Origin: Aminobacter sp. J41
Lineage (GTDB): Bacteria > Pseudomonadota > Alphaproteobacteria > Rhizobiales > Rhizobiaceae
Length of the DNA stretch: 52,596 nucleotides
NCBI RefSeq assembly: GCF_000526635.1
Contig: NZ_JAGL01000025.1
Span: 1 to 52,596 of the forward strand
Direction: 5' to 3'
The position numbers were made by a program, and so were the translations under genes. Shown in pieces: positions 42,740 through 51,355 of this stretch (within the stretch, counting starts at the first letter, position 1; every line of letters begins with the position of its first letter). The notes beneath the pieces were generated by a model. It saw nothing but the letters and a program-made list of their open reading frames with translations, had not been told where the DNA came from and made no database searches.

Positions 42740-43762
42740 TTACCTCCAGCCCAGCGCCGGGGCCACGTATTTCAGGATCGACTCGATCACGTGGGCGTTG
42801 TAGTCGACGCCGAGCTGGTTCGGGACCGTCAGCAACAGCGTATCCGCCTCGGCGATTGCCTCGTCCCCGGCAAGCTCCTTGATCAGCACGTCCGGCTCCG
42901 CCGCGTAGGAGCGGCCGAAGATCGCACGTGTGTTCTCCTCGATATAACCGACGGTGTCGCTCTCCTTGTTCCCGTAGCCAAAGTAGGCGCGGTCGAGGTC
43001 GTTGACGATCGCGAAAATGGAGCGGCTCACCGACACGCGCGGCTCGCGCGTATGGCCGGCTTCCTTCCACGCCTCGCGATAGGCGCGGATCTGCTCCGCC
43101 TGCTGAACGTGGAAAGGCTTGCCGCTCTCATCGAACTTCAGGGTCGAGCTCTGCAGGTTCATGCCAAGCTTTGCTGCCCAGATCGCGGTGCCGTTGGTAG
43201 CCGAGCCCCACCAGATACGGTCACGCAGTCCTTCGGCATGCGGCTCGAGGCGCAGCAGGCCCGGAGGGTTGGGGAACATCGGTCGCGGGTTGGGCTGCGC
43301 GAAGCCATGGCCGCGGATGACGTCGAAAAACACTTCTGCGTGGCGGCGCGCCATGTCGGCGTCGGTCTCGCCTTCTGCCGGTTGGTAGCCGAAGTAGCGC
43401 CAGCCATCGATGACCTGCTCGGGCGAGCCGCGACTGATGCCGAGCTGGAGACGTCCGCCGGAGATCAGGTCCGCCGCACCGGCATCCTCCGCCATGTAAA
43501 GCGGGTTCTCGTAGCGCATGTCGATGACGGCGGTGCCGATTTCGATGCGCTTCGTCCTTGCGCCAACCGCGGCGAGCAGCGGGAAGGGGGAGGCGAGCTG
43601 GCGGGCGAAGTGGTGGACGCGGAAGTAAGCGCCGTCAGCGCCAAGCTCTTCCGCCGCGACCGCAAGGTCGATGGACTGCAGGAGCGCGTCGGAGGCCGAG
43701 CGGGTGCCGGATTGGGGTGAGGGCGACCAGTGGCCGAAGGAGAGAAAGCCGATCTTTTTCAT
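42740..43762 (-). CDS. LLM-class flavin-dependent oxidoreductase (luciferase-like)
   Basis: A protein of 340 residues from ATG 43762 (MKKIGFLSFGHWSPSP is the usual N-terminus of the class). The luciferase-like TIM barrel is recognisable from AAEELGADGAYFRVHHF, RIEIGTAVIDMRYENPLYMAED, ISGGRLQLGISRGSPEQV and WWGSATNGTAIWAAKLGMN. These enzymes use reduced FMN, or F420 in other lineages, to oxidise varied small molecules; the substrate is unknown here. It ends before the 381-bp repeat-bearing gap and has no operon partner. Confidence 0.88.
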   Translation of the reverse strand: MKKIGFLSFGHWSPSPQSGTRSASDALLQSIDLAVAAEELGADGAYFRVHHFARQLASPFPLLAAVGARTKRIEIGTAVIDMRYENPLYMAEDAGAADLISGGRLQLGISRGSPEQVIDGWRYFGYQPAEGETDADMARRHAEVFFDVIRGHGFAQPNPRPMFPNPPGLLRLEPHAEGLRDRIWWGSATNGTAIWAAKLGMNLQSSTLKFDESGKPFHVQQAEQIRAYREAWKEAGHTREPRVSVSRSIFAIVNDLDRAYFGYGNKESDTVGYIEENTRAIFGRSYAAEPDVLIKELAGDEAIAEADTLLLTVPNQLGVDYNAHVIESILKYVAPALGWR

Positions 43763-43864
43763 GCCCGCCAATGTACGTTGCGGAAGGTCGCCGGCAAAGG
43801 CTCCTCTTCGTGCACGCACTGTGCAGCGTTCGAAACCTCACGGAGAGGGCAGCTTCCGCCGGAT

Positions 43865-43894
43865 GCGAAAATGGGGGCCGGAAAACCGGCCCCC
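43865..43894 (-). terminator. Terminator after the outer membrane protein gene
   Basis: A 9-bp perfect stem GGGGGCCGG / CCGGCCCCC with an AAAA loop (43873-43894). On the minus strand it is followed by ATTTTCGC. It lies 20 bp beyond the stop codon. Confidence 0.8.
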
Positions 43895-43914
43895 AGTTGC
43901 CCTGAGTGGAGGCT

Positions 43915-44556
43915 TCAGAACTTGTAGCTCACGCCGATGCGAACGGCGTGTTCGGTCAGGTCGAAGTCGCCGGCGCCGAGATTGAAGTCGTCGCCGCCGT
44001 AGTCGGAGTAACGATATTCGAGACGAGCGGTCCAGTTGTCGGTGAAGGCATGCTCGACGCCTGCGCCAACGGTCCAGCCGGTGAAGGTTTCTTCTTCCTC
44101 ACCCGGGCCGCCGATTTCGTCGATGTAGCCACGCGTGATGGCAAGACCGCCCGTTGCATAAAGCAGGGTACGGTCCATTGCGTAGCCGATGCGTGCGCGA
44201 AGCGAACCGGACCAGTCAGTGCCAACCTCGACCGGCACGCCGGCAAGGATGTAGTCGTTGTCATTCCAGTGGTAGTTGATGTCACCCTCGATACCGAAGA
44301 CAACATTGCCATGCTGCCAATTGGCGCCGGCATGCGCACCGATCGTGCCGCCGTCGAAGTCTTCATCGACGAGGCCCGGATTCTCGAGCGTCACGCGCGA
44401 GTAACCACCCTGAACACCGATATAGACACCGGTCCAGTCATAGACTGTAGGAGCAGGCGGGGTATAGGGCGCCGGTTCCTCGTAGACCACATCAGCCGCC
44501 AGTGCGGAAGTGGAGGCAGCTGCGAGTATCGCCGCAGTAAGTGCTAACTTCTTCAT
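43915..44556 (-). CDS. Outer membrane beta-barrel protein, Omp25/Omp31-like
   Basis: A protein of 213 residues with signal peptide MKKLALTAAILAAASTSALA and mature start near Ala-Asp. A Pro-rich stretch (YEEPAPYTPPAPTVYDWTGV) leads into alternating beta-strands (YIGVQGGYSRV, LRARIGYAMD, WTARLEYRYSDYG). The last residue is Phe, as needed for insertion by the BAM complex. It is the typical surface porin-like protein of Brucella and rhizobia (Omp25/Omp31/RopB class). It is expected to be strongly expressed, with its own terminator and a 340-bp upstream region. Confidence 0.9.
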   Translation of the reverse strand: MKKLALTAAILAAASTSALAADVVYEEPAPYTPPAPTVYDWTGVYIGVQGGYSRVTLENPGLVDEDFDGGTIGAHAGANWQHGNVVFGIEGDINYHWNDNDYILAGVPVEVGTDWSGSLRARIGYAMDRTLLYATGGLAITRGYIDEIGGPGEEEETFTGWTVGAGVEHAFTDNWTARLEYRYSDYGGDDFNLGAGDFDLTEHAVRIGVSYKF

Positions 44557-44899
44557 TTGGTGTCCTTCTTACCAAAAGAAATTGTAGCCCCTCAGAATCG
44601 CAAGGATAGCACTTGTTGCCTCGATGTCTGTGACATTGTTGCAACGAAAACAAGAATATGAAGCGAGATCTAATTTAGCTTTCATTAAGATTTTCAGTGG
44701 TCAGGCCCGCTGGCTGCCCACACAACTGAGCGAGGCTCACCCAGGGCAAACCTCGTGACCTGTCGGCTTTTGCGATTTCCACAAGTGGAGCCGCAGTGGC
44801 GGCTGCGACCGCCACTGACCAGAATTTGTGCGGACGATCTTTCATTGGCATGCATAATGAAATAGAGGACTGGTCAGCCACTTTTGGAGGGGACTTACT
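44557..44899. other. Divergent gap, no gene seen
   Basis: A 343-bp gap between the outer membrane protein (minus) and the TrpX-type binding protein (plus). It must hold both promoters. I saw no convincing coding frame, operator or repeat in it. Confidence 0.4.
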
Positions 44900-45853
44900 A
44901 TGAAAGCTCTGTTTCTTGCACTGGCGGCTAGCGCCGCTCTGGTGCTTCCCGCGAAGGCCGAGGAAGTCACCGTCGCCGTGACCGCGATCGTCGAGCACCC
45001 GGCGCTCGATGCCGTCCGCGACGGCGTCAAGGACGCGCTGAATGAAGCTGGCTACAAAGAAGGCGAGGGGCTGACCTTCGTCTATCAGTCCGCCCAGGGC
45101 AACCCGGCCACCGCCGCGCAGATCGCCCGCCAGTTCATCGGCGATGATCCGAACGTCATCGTGCCGATCTCGACCCCCTCGGCGCAGGCTGTCGTGTCGG
45201 CCACCCGCGACATTCCGGTCGTCTTCACTGCCGTTACCGACCCGCTCGGCGCGCAGCTTGTCAAGGACATGGACAAGCCGGGCGGCAACGTCACCGGCCT
45301 TTCCGACATGTCGCCGGTTGCATCCCACGTCGACCTGATCAAGGAGATCATGCCGGGGGTGAAGACCATCGGCTATCTCTACAATTCGGGCGAGGCGAAC
45401 TCGGTGTCGCTGCTCGCGGTCCTCAAGGAAGTCGCTGACGCCGCCGGCATTGCGGTCGTCGAATCCGCCGCCACCAAGACCGCCGAAGTGCAGGGCGCGG
45501 CGCGTGCGCTGATCGGTCGTGCGGACGCGATCTACGTTCCGACCGACAACACGATCATCTCGGCGCTCGAGTCGGCTGTTGCCGTCGCCGAAGAGGCCAA
45601 GGTGCCGCTGTTCACCGCCGACACCGACTCCGTCGCGCGCGGTTCTATCGCAGCGCTCGGCTTCAACTACTACGACGTCGGCAAGCAGACCGGCGAAGTG
45701 GTCGTGCGCATCCTTAAGGGCGAGAACCCGGGCGACATCGCGGTCAAGGTTGCCGAAGGCACCGACCTGGTCGTGAACAAGACGCAGGCCGCCAAGGTTG
45801 GCCTGGAACTGCCGGAAAGCGTCCTTTCCCGCGCCACCAAGGTCATCGAGTAA
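44900..45853 (+). CDS. TrpX-type ABC transporter substrate-binding protein
   Basis: A protein of 317 residues with signal peptide MKALFLALAASAALVLPAKA. It is a type I periplasmic-binding fold: VTAIVEHPALDAVRDGVKDA at the N-terminus, PISTPSAQAVVSATRDIPVV, FTAVTDPLGAQLV and a YVPTDNTIISALES segment, the pattern of the TrpX (COG2984) group. Members have been linked to tryptophan or tyrosine-like ligands, but the substrate here is not known. First gene of a three-gene importer. Confidence 0.88.
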   Translation: MKALFLALAASAALVLPAKAEEVTVAVTAIVEHPALDAVRDGVKDALNEAGYKEGEGLTFVYQSAQGNPATAAQIARQFIGDDPNVIVPISTPSAQAVVSATRDIPVVFTAVTDPLGAQLVKDMDKPGGNVTGLSDMSPVASHVDLIKEIMPGVKTIGYLYNSGEANSVSLLAVLKEVADAAGIAVVESAATKTAEVQGAARALIGRADAIYVPTDNTIISALESAVAVAEEAKVPLFTADTDSVARGSIAALGFNYYDVGKQTGEVVVRILKGENPGDIAVKVAEGTDLVVNKTQAAKVGLELPESVLSRATKVIE

Positions 45854-45861
45854 TCCGTGCT

Positions 45862-45886
45862 GCCGGGCGGCTCCGAGCTGCCCGGC
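45862..45886 (+). other. Intercistronic hairpin after the TrpX-type gene
   Basis: GCCGGGCGGC / GCTGCCCGGC, a 10-bp stem with one G-T pair and a TCCGA loop, 9 bp past the stop. No T run follows, so it is probably an mRNA 3' stabiliser that lets the binding protein exceed permease and ATPase. Confidence 0.5.
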
Positions 45887-46000
45887 TCTCCTGTTCTTGA
45901 CCGTTCCGCGCATCCGCGCGGGACGGCAGAACGCCAGCCATACGCGCGTGGCTGGGCAGGGTTTGAGTGAGGTGCGCATGCCACGGAAAGGCAGACAATC

Positions 46001-46873
46001 GTGAGCCAGATTGCGCTTTGGGGCGCCGTTGAACTCGGCCTCGTCTATGCGTTCGTTGCCATCGGCGTCTATCTCGCCTTCCGGGTGCTCGACTTCCCCG
46101 ACCTGACGGTGGATGGATCCTTCCCCCTGGGCGCGGCGGTGGCCGCCGTTCTGATCATCGCCGGCGTCAATCCTTGGCTGGCAGCGCTTTGCGCGATGGC
46201 GGCCGGTGCTGTTGCCGGTCTCGTCACTGCGCTCCTCAATGTGCGCTTCAAGATCCTGCACCTGCTCGCGTCGATCCTGACGATGATCGCGCTGTTTTCG
46301 GTCAACCTGCGCGTCATGGGCCGGCCGAACGTCGCGCTGATCAATGCCGATACGATGCTGTCGCCCTTCTACGGCCATGGCCTGCGCGACTTCATGGTCC
46401 GCCCGATCTTCATCGCCGTGCTGGTCGCCATCGCGCTGTTCCTCGTTTGGCGCTTCCTTGAAAGCGACTCGGGCCTTGCGATGCGCGCGACCGGCGCCAA
46501 TCCGAAGATGGCGCGCGCTCAGGGCGTGGACACCTCGCGGCAGATCTATCTCGGGATGGCGATGTCCAACGCGCTCGTCGCTCTGGGTGGCGCGTTGTTT
46601 GCCCAGACCAACGGCTTTGCCGACGTTACCTCCGGCGTCGGCACCATCGTCGTCGGCCTTGCCGCTGTCATCATCGGCGAGACGCTTCTTGGCGCGCGTG
46701 GCATACTGATCGCGCTGATCGGCTGCGTCATTGGTTCCATTCTCTATCGCATCGCGATCCAGCTCGCGCTTTCCAGCGACGTGCTCGGCCTGCAGGCATC
46801 GGACCTCAACCTGGTGACCGCCGTGCTTGTAACCTTTGCGCTCGTTCTGCCGCGCCTTCGCCGCGGAGGTTGA
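46001..46873 (+). CDS. ABC transporter permease of the TrpX-type importer
   Basis: A protein of 290 residues from GTG 46001 (GGAAAGG upstream), with about eight hydrophobic spans. It belongs to the branched-chain/simple-sugar permease class (RVLDFPDLTVDGSFPLGAAV, ATGANPKMARAQGVDTSRQI). Gene order binding protein, permease, ATPase is that of the TrpX/YccA-type systems. Its stop overlaps the start region of the ATPase gene. Confidence 0.88.
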   Translation: MSQIALWGAVELGLVYAFVAIGVYLAFRVLDFPDLTVDGSFPLGAAVAAVLIIAGVNPWLAALCAMAAGAVAGLVTALLNVRFKILHLLASILTMIALFSVNLRVMGRPNVALINADTMLSPFYGHGLRDFMVRPIFIAVLVAIALFLVWRFLESDSGLAMRATGANPKMARAQGVDTSRQIYLGMAMSNALVALGGALFAQTNGFADVTSGVGTIVVGLAAVIIGETLLGARGILIALIGCVIGSILYRIAIQLALSSDVLGLQASDLNLVTAVLVTFALVLPRLRRGG

Positions 46874-47670
46874 TGATGATTTCGCTCAAGGACATCGACG
46901 TCGTTTTCGGCAAGGGCACGCCCCTTGAGAAGAAGGCGCTCAACGGCATCAACCTCGAGATCGAGGAAGGCTCGTTCGTCACCGTCATCGGTTCGAACGG
47001 TGCCGGCAAGTCGACGCTGCTTGGCGTGCTGGCGGGTGACATCACGCCGACCACCGGCACGGTGACCATCGGGACGACGGACGTGACGCGCAAGCCGACG
47101 GTGCGCCGCGCCGAGCTCGTCGCGCGCGTCTTCCAGGACCCGCTCGCCGGCAGCTGCGGCACGCTCACCATCGAGGAAAACCTCGCGCTCGCCGAGCGCC
47201 GCGGCAAGCGCCGTGGCCTCACCATGGCGCTGAACGCCAAACGTCGCGAACTTTTTCGCGAGCGCATCGCGGAGCTGAATCTTGGCCTCGAAAACCGGCT
47301 TGGCGACCGCATGGATATGCTGTCCGGTGGCCAGCGGCAGGCGGTGTCGCTGGTGATGGCGACGCTGACCGGCTCGCAGATGCTGCTCCTCGACGAGCAC
47401 ACGGCGGCGCTTGATCCCGGTATGGCCGAATTCGTCATGAACCTCACCGACCGCTTCGTTGCCGAGCGCAAGCTGACGACGATGATGGTGACGCACTCGA
47501 TGCGCCAGGCGCTCGACTTCGGCCACCGCACCATCATGCTCCATGCCGGCGAGATCGTGCTCGACGTCAGCGGCGACGAGCGCAAGGGCCTGCAGATCGA
47601 GGACCTGATCCAGATGTTCCGCCAGATCCGCGGCCAGACGCTGGACGACGACGAGCTGCTGATCGGGTGA
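46873..47670 (+). CDS. ABC transporter ATPase of the TrpX-type importer
   Basis: A protein of about 265 residues. ATG 46873 overlaps the permease stop codon by one base; TTG 46870 and ATG 46876 are alternative starts. Walker A GSNGAGKST, Q-loop VFQDPLAG, signature LSGGQRQAVSLVMATL, Walker B LLLDEHTAALD and H-loop VTHSMRQAL are present. Note that the residue after Walker B Glu is His-Thr rather than Pro-Thr, as in this ATPase subfamily. Confidence 0.9.
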   Translation: MMISLKDIDVVFGKGTPLEKKALNGINLEIEEGSFVTVIGSNGAGKSTLLGVLAGDITPTTGTVTIGTTDVTRKPTVRRAELVARVFQDPLAGSCGTLTIEENLALAERRGKRRGLTMALNAKRRELFRERIAELNLGLENRLGDRMDMLSGGQRQAVSLVMATLTGSQMLLLDEHTAALDPGMAEFVMNLTDRFVAERKLTTMMVTHSMRQALDFGHRTIMLHAGEIVLDVSGDERKGLQIEDLIQMFRQIRGQTLDDDELLIG

Positions 47671-47958
47671 GGTGGATTGGGCGGCGGCTATGTCCGCCAC
47701 CGTCCGGCGGAGTGCCTGCGATTCAGACTCGGCGGTAGGCGGGCACCTTCCTTTTCCCTCTTATTACCTTCGGAGTCACTTTACTTCGCGATACTGGTGC
47801 ACGCTCGAGCGTGCTTGCTGAGGCACGGCAAAGCTCGATGTACGGGTTTTGTACGGGTGCATCTGGAATGCACCGCGAATGTTCGCGCAAGAACCTGCAA
47901 GCTAGCCCTAGCCGATTTCAGCCGGCTTCATCTATGCATTGAATTTAATAGGAATTTT
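47671..47958. other. Gap between ABC ATPase and tRNA-Arg, with a tRNA-5'-end duplicate
   Basis: No gene supported. The notable item is TACGGGTGCATCTGGA at 47852-47867, which matches 15 of 16 bases at 48027-48042, the 5' end of the tRNA-Arg gene and its flank, in direct orientation. An A/T-rich stretch around 47937-47958 lies next to the tRNA 3' end. Confidence 0.5.
47852..47867. repeat. Direct repeat of the tRNA-Arg 5' end
   Basis: 16 bases matching 48027-48042 with one mismatch (T for C), same orientation, starting 175 bp apart, bracketing the tRNA gene. A remnant of a site-specific recombination site is possible; chance similarity is not excluded. Confidence 0.4.
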
Positions 47959-48035
47959 TGGCGCACCCGACAGGATTCGAACCTGTGACCTCTGCCTTCG
48001 GAGGGCAGCACTCTATCCAGCTGAGCTACGGGTGC
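47959..48035 (-). tRNA. tRNA-Arg (anticodon CCG)
   Basis: The minus strand folds to a full cloverleaf: acceptor GCACCCG / CGGGTGC, D-arm, anticodon arm CTGCC-CTCCGAA-GGCAG with CCG, T-arm ACAGG-TTCGAAT-CCTGT and an encoded CCA end (TGG at 47959-47961 on plus). CCG reads the Arg codon CGG. 77 nt including CCA. Confidence 0.95.
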
Positions 48036-48368
48036 ATCCGGATATGTTGCCCTCTTAGACGATCAGGCAGATCGCTTCAACGGGGAACGTGAAGAATGCG
48101 TGGGTTTGTGCGCTCCTTCGTCGGCAGAGGTCACTGGTTCGAAACCTGTCGGGTGCGCGAGTGTGTGTGGGATGAGGCGGAAGGCGTGGCGGGCGTGGGG
48201 CCGGGTGTGTCGGGAGGGAGCGTCTTCGGGGAGGGATCCGCGCCGGCGCCAGGCATAGATGAATCCTGTCAGGCATTGAACTTTCGCTGCGATCCGTTCA
48301 TTCCCGTCAACATTGAACGAACGCGTGATGGTCGCGCTGTGCCTGGCGCTCAAGGCGGAGAGATTTCT
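48036..48368. other. Gap upstream of tRNA-Arg and DUF808 gene
   Basis: A 333-bp gap. It would contain the tRNA-Arg promoter on the minus strand and the promoter of the DUF808 gene on the plus strand. It holds a partial duplicate of the 3' half of the tRNA at 48123-48158. A frame that would extend the DUF808 protein upstream through this stretch has no sensible protein pattern and is not used. Confidence 0.5.
48123..48158 (+). pseudogene. Partial tRNA-Arg 3' half, opposite orientation to the intact tRNA
   Basis: From GGCAGAGGTCAC to GGGTGCGC, 36 bases match the 3' half of the adjacent tRNA-Arg with two differences, one of which breaks a T-stem pair. No matching 5' half precedes it, so it cannot form a tRNA. 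It lies on the plus strand while the functional tRNA is on minus, giving an inverted arrangement about 90 bp apart. Confidence 0.6.
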
Positions 48369-49325
48369 ATGAGTGGCTTGCTCGCCCTTCTGGATGATGT
48401 CGCGGCAATCGCAAAGATAGCCTCCGCTTCAATCGATGACATATCCGCGAATGCCGTTAAGGCAGGCAGCAAGACCATCGGCGTTCTCATCGATGATACC
48501 GCGGTCACACCCAATTACGTTGTTGGAATTACCGCTGCACGCGAGTTGCCGATGATCGGCAAAATCGCGCTGGGCAGCCTGCGGAACAAGGCTGTCCTCA
48601 TTCCTGTGCTTCTGGCGCTCGACTATTTTTTTCCACTGGGAATTACCGCGCTCTTGATGATCGGAGGCATGTATCTCTGTTTCGAAGGCGCGGAGAAGAT
48701 CTGGCACAAGCTCCTTCACCAAGGAGCATCCCACGAAGATGACGTGCATGCCGAGAAGGATCCCACCGCGCTTGAAGAAGCGCGTGTCGCCGGGGCCATC
48801 AAGACCGATCTGATCCTGTCGGCTGAAATTATGACCCTGGCGCTTTCCATGATCGAAAGCACTTCAGTCTGGACCGAACTTTTCACGCTGGTCCTTGTGG
48901 GCATCATGATCACGGCCCTTGTTTATGGCGTCGTCGCGGTGATCGTTAAGCTCGATGACATCGGAGTGCTTATGGCACGCAGGGGACGTCTGGGAGCAAC
49001 CAGAACGTTAGGCCGCCTGGTTGTGCGAGCCGTGCCGAAGCTGCTCTTGGCGCTGACGATTGTTGGGGCCGCTGCGATGCTTTGGGTGGGTGGAAGCATC
49101 TTCATACATGGTCTCCATGAACTGGGCGTGCACCAGCCGTCGGACTGGATTTCGAAGATGGCTTCGGATCTTTCGGCAAGCGTGTCGGCGAGCCTTGAGG
49201 CCGCGGTGAACTGGCTAGCCATGGCAACTGCCGACGGCTTGTTCGGACTTGCTCTCGGGTCTTTGCTTGTTCTTTGCGCTACCTTCGCACGACCGATCTG
49301 GCGTGCCGCAGGACGCGAGATCTGA
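48369..49325 (+). CDS. DUF808/YedI-like inner membrane protein
   Basis: A protein of 318 residues from ATG 48369 (GGAGAG upstream). The N-terminal MSGLLALLDDVAAIAKIASA and the DDTAVTPNYVVGITAARELP stretch are diagnostic of the DUF808 group, followed by about six to seven hydrophobic spans. Function is unknown in the literature I know. The N-terminal part up to residue 80 is soluble. No operon partner. Neighbouring tRNA fragments suggest that the segment could have arrived by insertion, but the codon usage looks ordinary. Confidence 0.85.
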   Translation: MSGLLALLDDVAAIAKIASASIDDISANAVKAGSKTIGVLIDDTAVTPNYVVGITAARELPMIGKIALGSLRNKAVLIPVLLALDYFFPLGITALLMIGGMYLCFEGAEKIWHKLLHQGASHEDDVHAEKDPTALEEARVAGAIKTDLILSAEIMTLALSMIESTSVWTELFTLVLVGIMITALVYGVVAVIVKLDDIGVLMARRGRLGATRTLGRLVVRAVPKLLLALTIVGAAAMLWVGGSIFIHGLHELGVHQPSDWISKMASDLSASVSASLEAAVNWLAMATADGLFGLALGSLLVLCATFARPIWRAAGREI

Positions 49326-49721
49326 GCAAGAACCCGGCCTCTCCGCGGGATGACCGGGGAGCGCGGGACCGGGACGTGGCGGATCAAGATCGCAGTCCAC
49401 CCGATCGGGATCTCGCGAGATCTGATTGAGCGCTGCAGAAAACTGCGGATGCCCTACTGGCCGTAATGCGGGTCATTTGATGTTCCTCCCGCCTCAACTT
49501 GCGGGCGGTGACATACTAGAACTTCCACCGGGGAAACAGGGCCTCAGGGGAGGTAATTTCTTTCGCGCCGATGTTGTCTGGAAGGCGGCGACCGGAGAGC
49601 CAATGCCGCGACCCAGCCGAATATTCGAAAGCGTTGTTTTAACGCGGCAACCACATCGTGATCTCGTCCCTTGAACCGCCACATTCCTTCCGCGTTGTAG
49701 GAGGGAAACGAGAGGAAGAAG
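49326..49721. other. 396-bp gap, no gene seen
   Basis: Short frames here do not resemble proteins and no repeat or regulatory pattern was recognised. The promoter and GAGAGGAAGAAG ribosome site of the next gene are at its right end. Confidence 0.4.
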
Positions 49722-50366
49722 ATGCACGAGCCGTCCTGGAACTATGATCGCGCCGAGACAACTGCCGACGGGGTGATCCACGTCCTGGGCGTCCTGCTTG
49801 GCATCTCGGGCGCTGTGGCGCTCGCCGTGATCAGCCTTGGCTATGCGGATGCGGGTGTGGCCGCGGCAGCGCTGATCTACGCGCTGTCACTGGTCGTGAC
49901 GCTGTCGATGTCCGCCGTCTACAACATGTGGCCGGTGAGCCCGCGCAAGTGGTGGCTGCGCAAGTACGACCACGCGGCGATCTATCTTCTCATTGCGGGC
50001 ACCTACACGCCGTTCGCGCTGCAGATGGACGCCAGGGGTGTCTGGCTGCTGATGTGGACGTGGAGCGTGGCCGCGCTCGGCATGTTTCTGAAGATTGCCT
50101 TCCCGAACCGCTTCGATCGCACCTCGATCCTCCTTTATCTGGGCCTCGGCTGGAGCGGCGTCGTGCTGTTCGACCAGCTGGTGACCAGCTTCTCGGCGCC
50201 GGTCGTCTGGCTGCTCGCGATCGGCGGGGCGATCTACTCGGTCGGCGTCATCTTCCACCTGTGGCAAAGCCTGCGATTCCAGAATGCGATCTGGCATGGA
50301 TTTGTTCTTGCGGGCGCGAGCCTGCACTACTCGGCGGTGATGGCTTCGGTCGCGGGAGGAGTGTGA
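49722..50366 (+). CDS. Hemolysin III / PAQR-family membrane protein
   Basis: A protein of 214 residues with seven spans. Diagnostic segments are SAVYNMW, DHAAIYLLIAGTYTPFAL, and the C-terminal IFHLWQSLRFQNAIWHGF followed by AGASLHYSAV. The His residues and the first Ser-x-x-x-Asn correspond to the metal site of the family. Function in bacteria is uncertain; haemolysis is known only for a few members. Stands alone. Confidence 0.9.
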   Translation: MHEPSWNYDRAETTADGVIHVLGVLLGISGAVALAVISLGYADAGVAAAALIYALSLVVTLSMSAVYNMWPVSPRKWWLRKYDHAAIYLLIAGTYTPFALQMDARGVWLLMWTWSVAALGMFLKIAFPNRFDRTSILLYLGLGWSGVVLFDQLVTSFSAPVVWLLAIGGAIYSVGVIFHLWQSLRFQNAIWHGFVLAGASLHYSAVMASVAGGV

Positions 50367-50671
50367 GGTCGCGAAAACAGGTTCAACCACATCTTGGCGC
50401 AAATGGCGTAGCGCGATAATTCCAAATCGGTACGGCCCGTCCAACTTCCGGTTGGTGGACGGCTGGTGCTCGCGAAACCTGTAAAAATTTCAAACGCAAC
50501 CGGAAGCGGGTCATCCTCCGCGTAGTCACGAGGAGCACCGGCAGCCTGATGTGCAAGGCGTCGCGCGTGCCTTTGGTGCGCTTTGTAGCGCGCTCTGCCC
50601 CTTTTTCGCCCCAAAATGCCGTTTCATAAAACTTCCAGAAGCGGCGGGGGCTGTAAGGAGAGGTCAAACCC
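50367..50671. other. 305-bp gap, no gene seen
   Basis: Only weak short inverted stretches were noted (CAACTTCCGGTTGG near 50440). No coding frame or known element. It ends in GGAGAGGTCAA, the ribosome site of the next gene. Confidence 0.4.
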
Positions 50672-51313
50672 GTGTCCAGCCCGCTTCCTATCGCGGCGGC
50701 TACCCTTGTGCTGTCGCTTGCCGTTTCCGCCTGCACCTCCACCACCGAAGTTCTCGATGATGTGGTCACCTCGTCGGTCCGGTCGGCTGCCTACAGCGGG
50801 AGTTCGAAGGAACGCGATTGCCTGGCACGCGCCATGTTCTTTGAGTCGCTCCGCTCAAGCCGCGAGGGGCTGGTCGCGGTTGGAACGGTGGTGATGAACC
50901 GGGTGAAGGCGCCTGAATATCCTGACACAGTCTGCGGCGTCGTCGGGCAAAAGAACCAGTTCGCGCCAGGTGTCCTCTCTCGGCCGATGAATTCGAAGGC
51001 GCTGCCGGATGTGATGGCGGCGGCGGACGCCGTGCTCAAGGGCGAGCGACATCCGAAGATCGGCAATGCGAAGTTCTTTCATACCGCCGGGCTGAAATTC
51101 CCCTACAAGAATATGCACTACGTACACGTCGCCGGCGGCAATGCCTTCTACGAGAAGCGCAGCCGGGCAAGGCGCGCGACCGAGCCGGTGCGCCAGCAGA
51201 CCGAGATCGCCTCGACCGTCCCTCTGCCTCAAAGCAAGCCGGTGCTGGAGGTGGCAAATACGGATGGCGTCGCAGATCCGGATACCGGCGTGCTGGCGTT
51301 TGATGCGGAGTAG
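50672..51313 (+). CDS. SleB-type cell wall hydrolase lipoprotein
   Basis: A protein of 213 residues from GTG 50672. It has a signal sequence with lipobox SLAVSAC (lipidated Cys21), then a hydrolase_2 domain at about 48-165. The motif CLARAMFFESLRSSREGLVA gives the catalytic Glu, followed by VGTVVMNRVKAPEYPDTVCG and NAKFFHTAG. It is expected to cleave peptidoglycan glycan strands from the periplasm, tethered by its lipid. The C-terminal 45 residues are low-complexity and probably disordered. Confidence 0.88.
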   Translation: MSSPLPIAAATLVLSLAVSACTSTTEVLDDVVTSSVRSAAYSGSSKERDCLARAMFFESLRSSREGLVAVGTVVMNRVKAPEYPDTVCGVVGQKNQFAPGVLSRPMNSKALPDVMAAADAVLKGERHPKIGNAKFFHTAGLKFPYKNMHYVHVAGGNAFYEKRSRARRATEPVRQQTEIASTVPLPQSKPVLEVANTDGVADPDTGVLAFDAE

Positions 51314-51355
51314 GGGGGCGACCTTCGCCATCTTCCGCAGTCAAGGTGTCCTTCC

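Noticed and set aside
47677-47988. A 103-codon frame running into the tRNA-Arg gene
   Set aside because: It overlaps the tRNA, has no ribosome site and shows no protein pattern; the repeats inside it are better explained as tRNA-derived.
49426-49674. An 82-codon frame before the hemolysin III-like gene
   Set aside because: Low coding character, no ribosome site and no recognisable domain.
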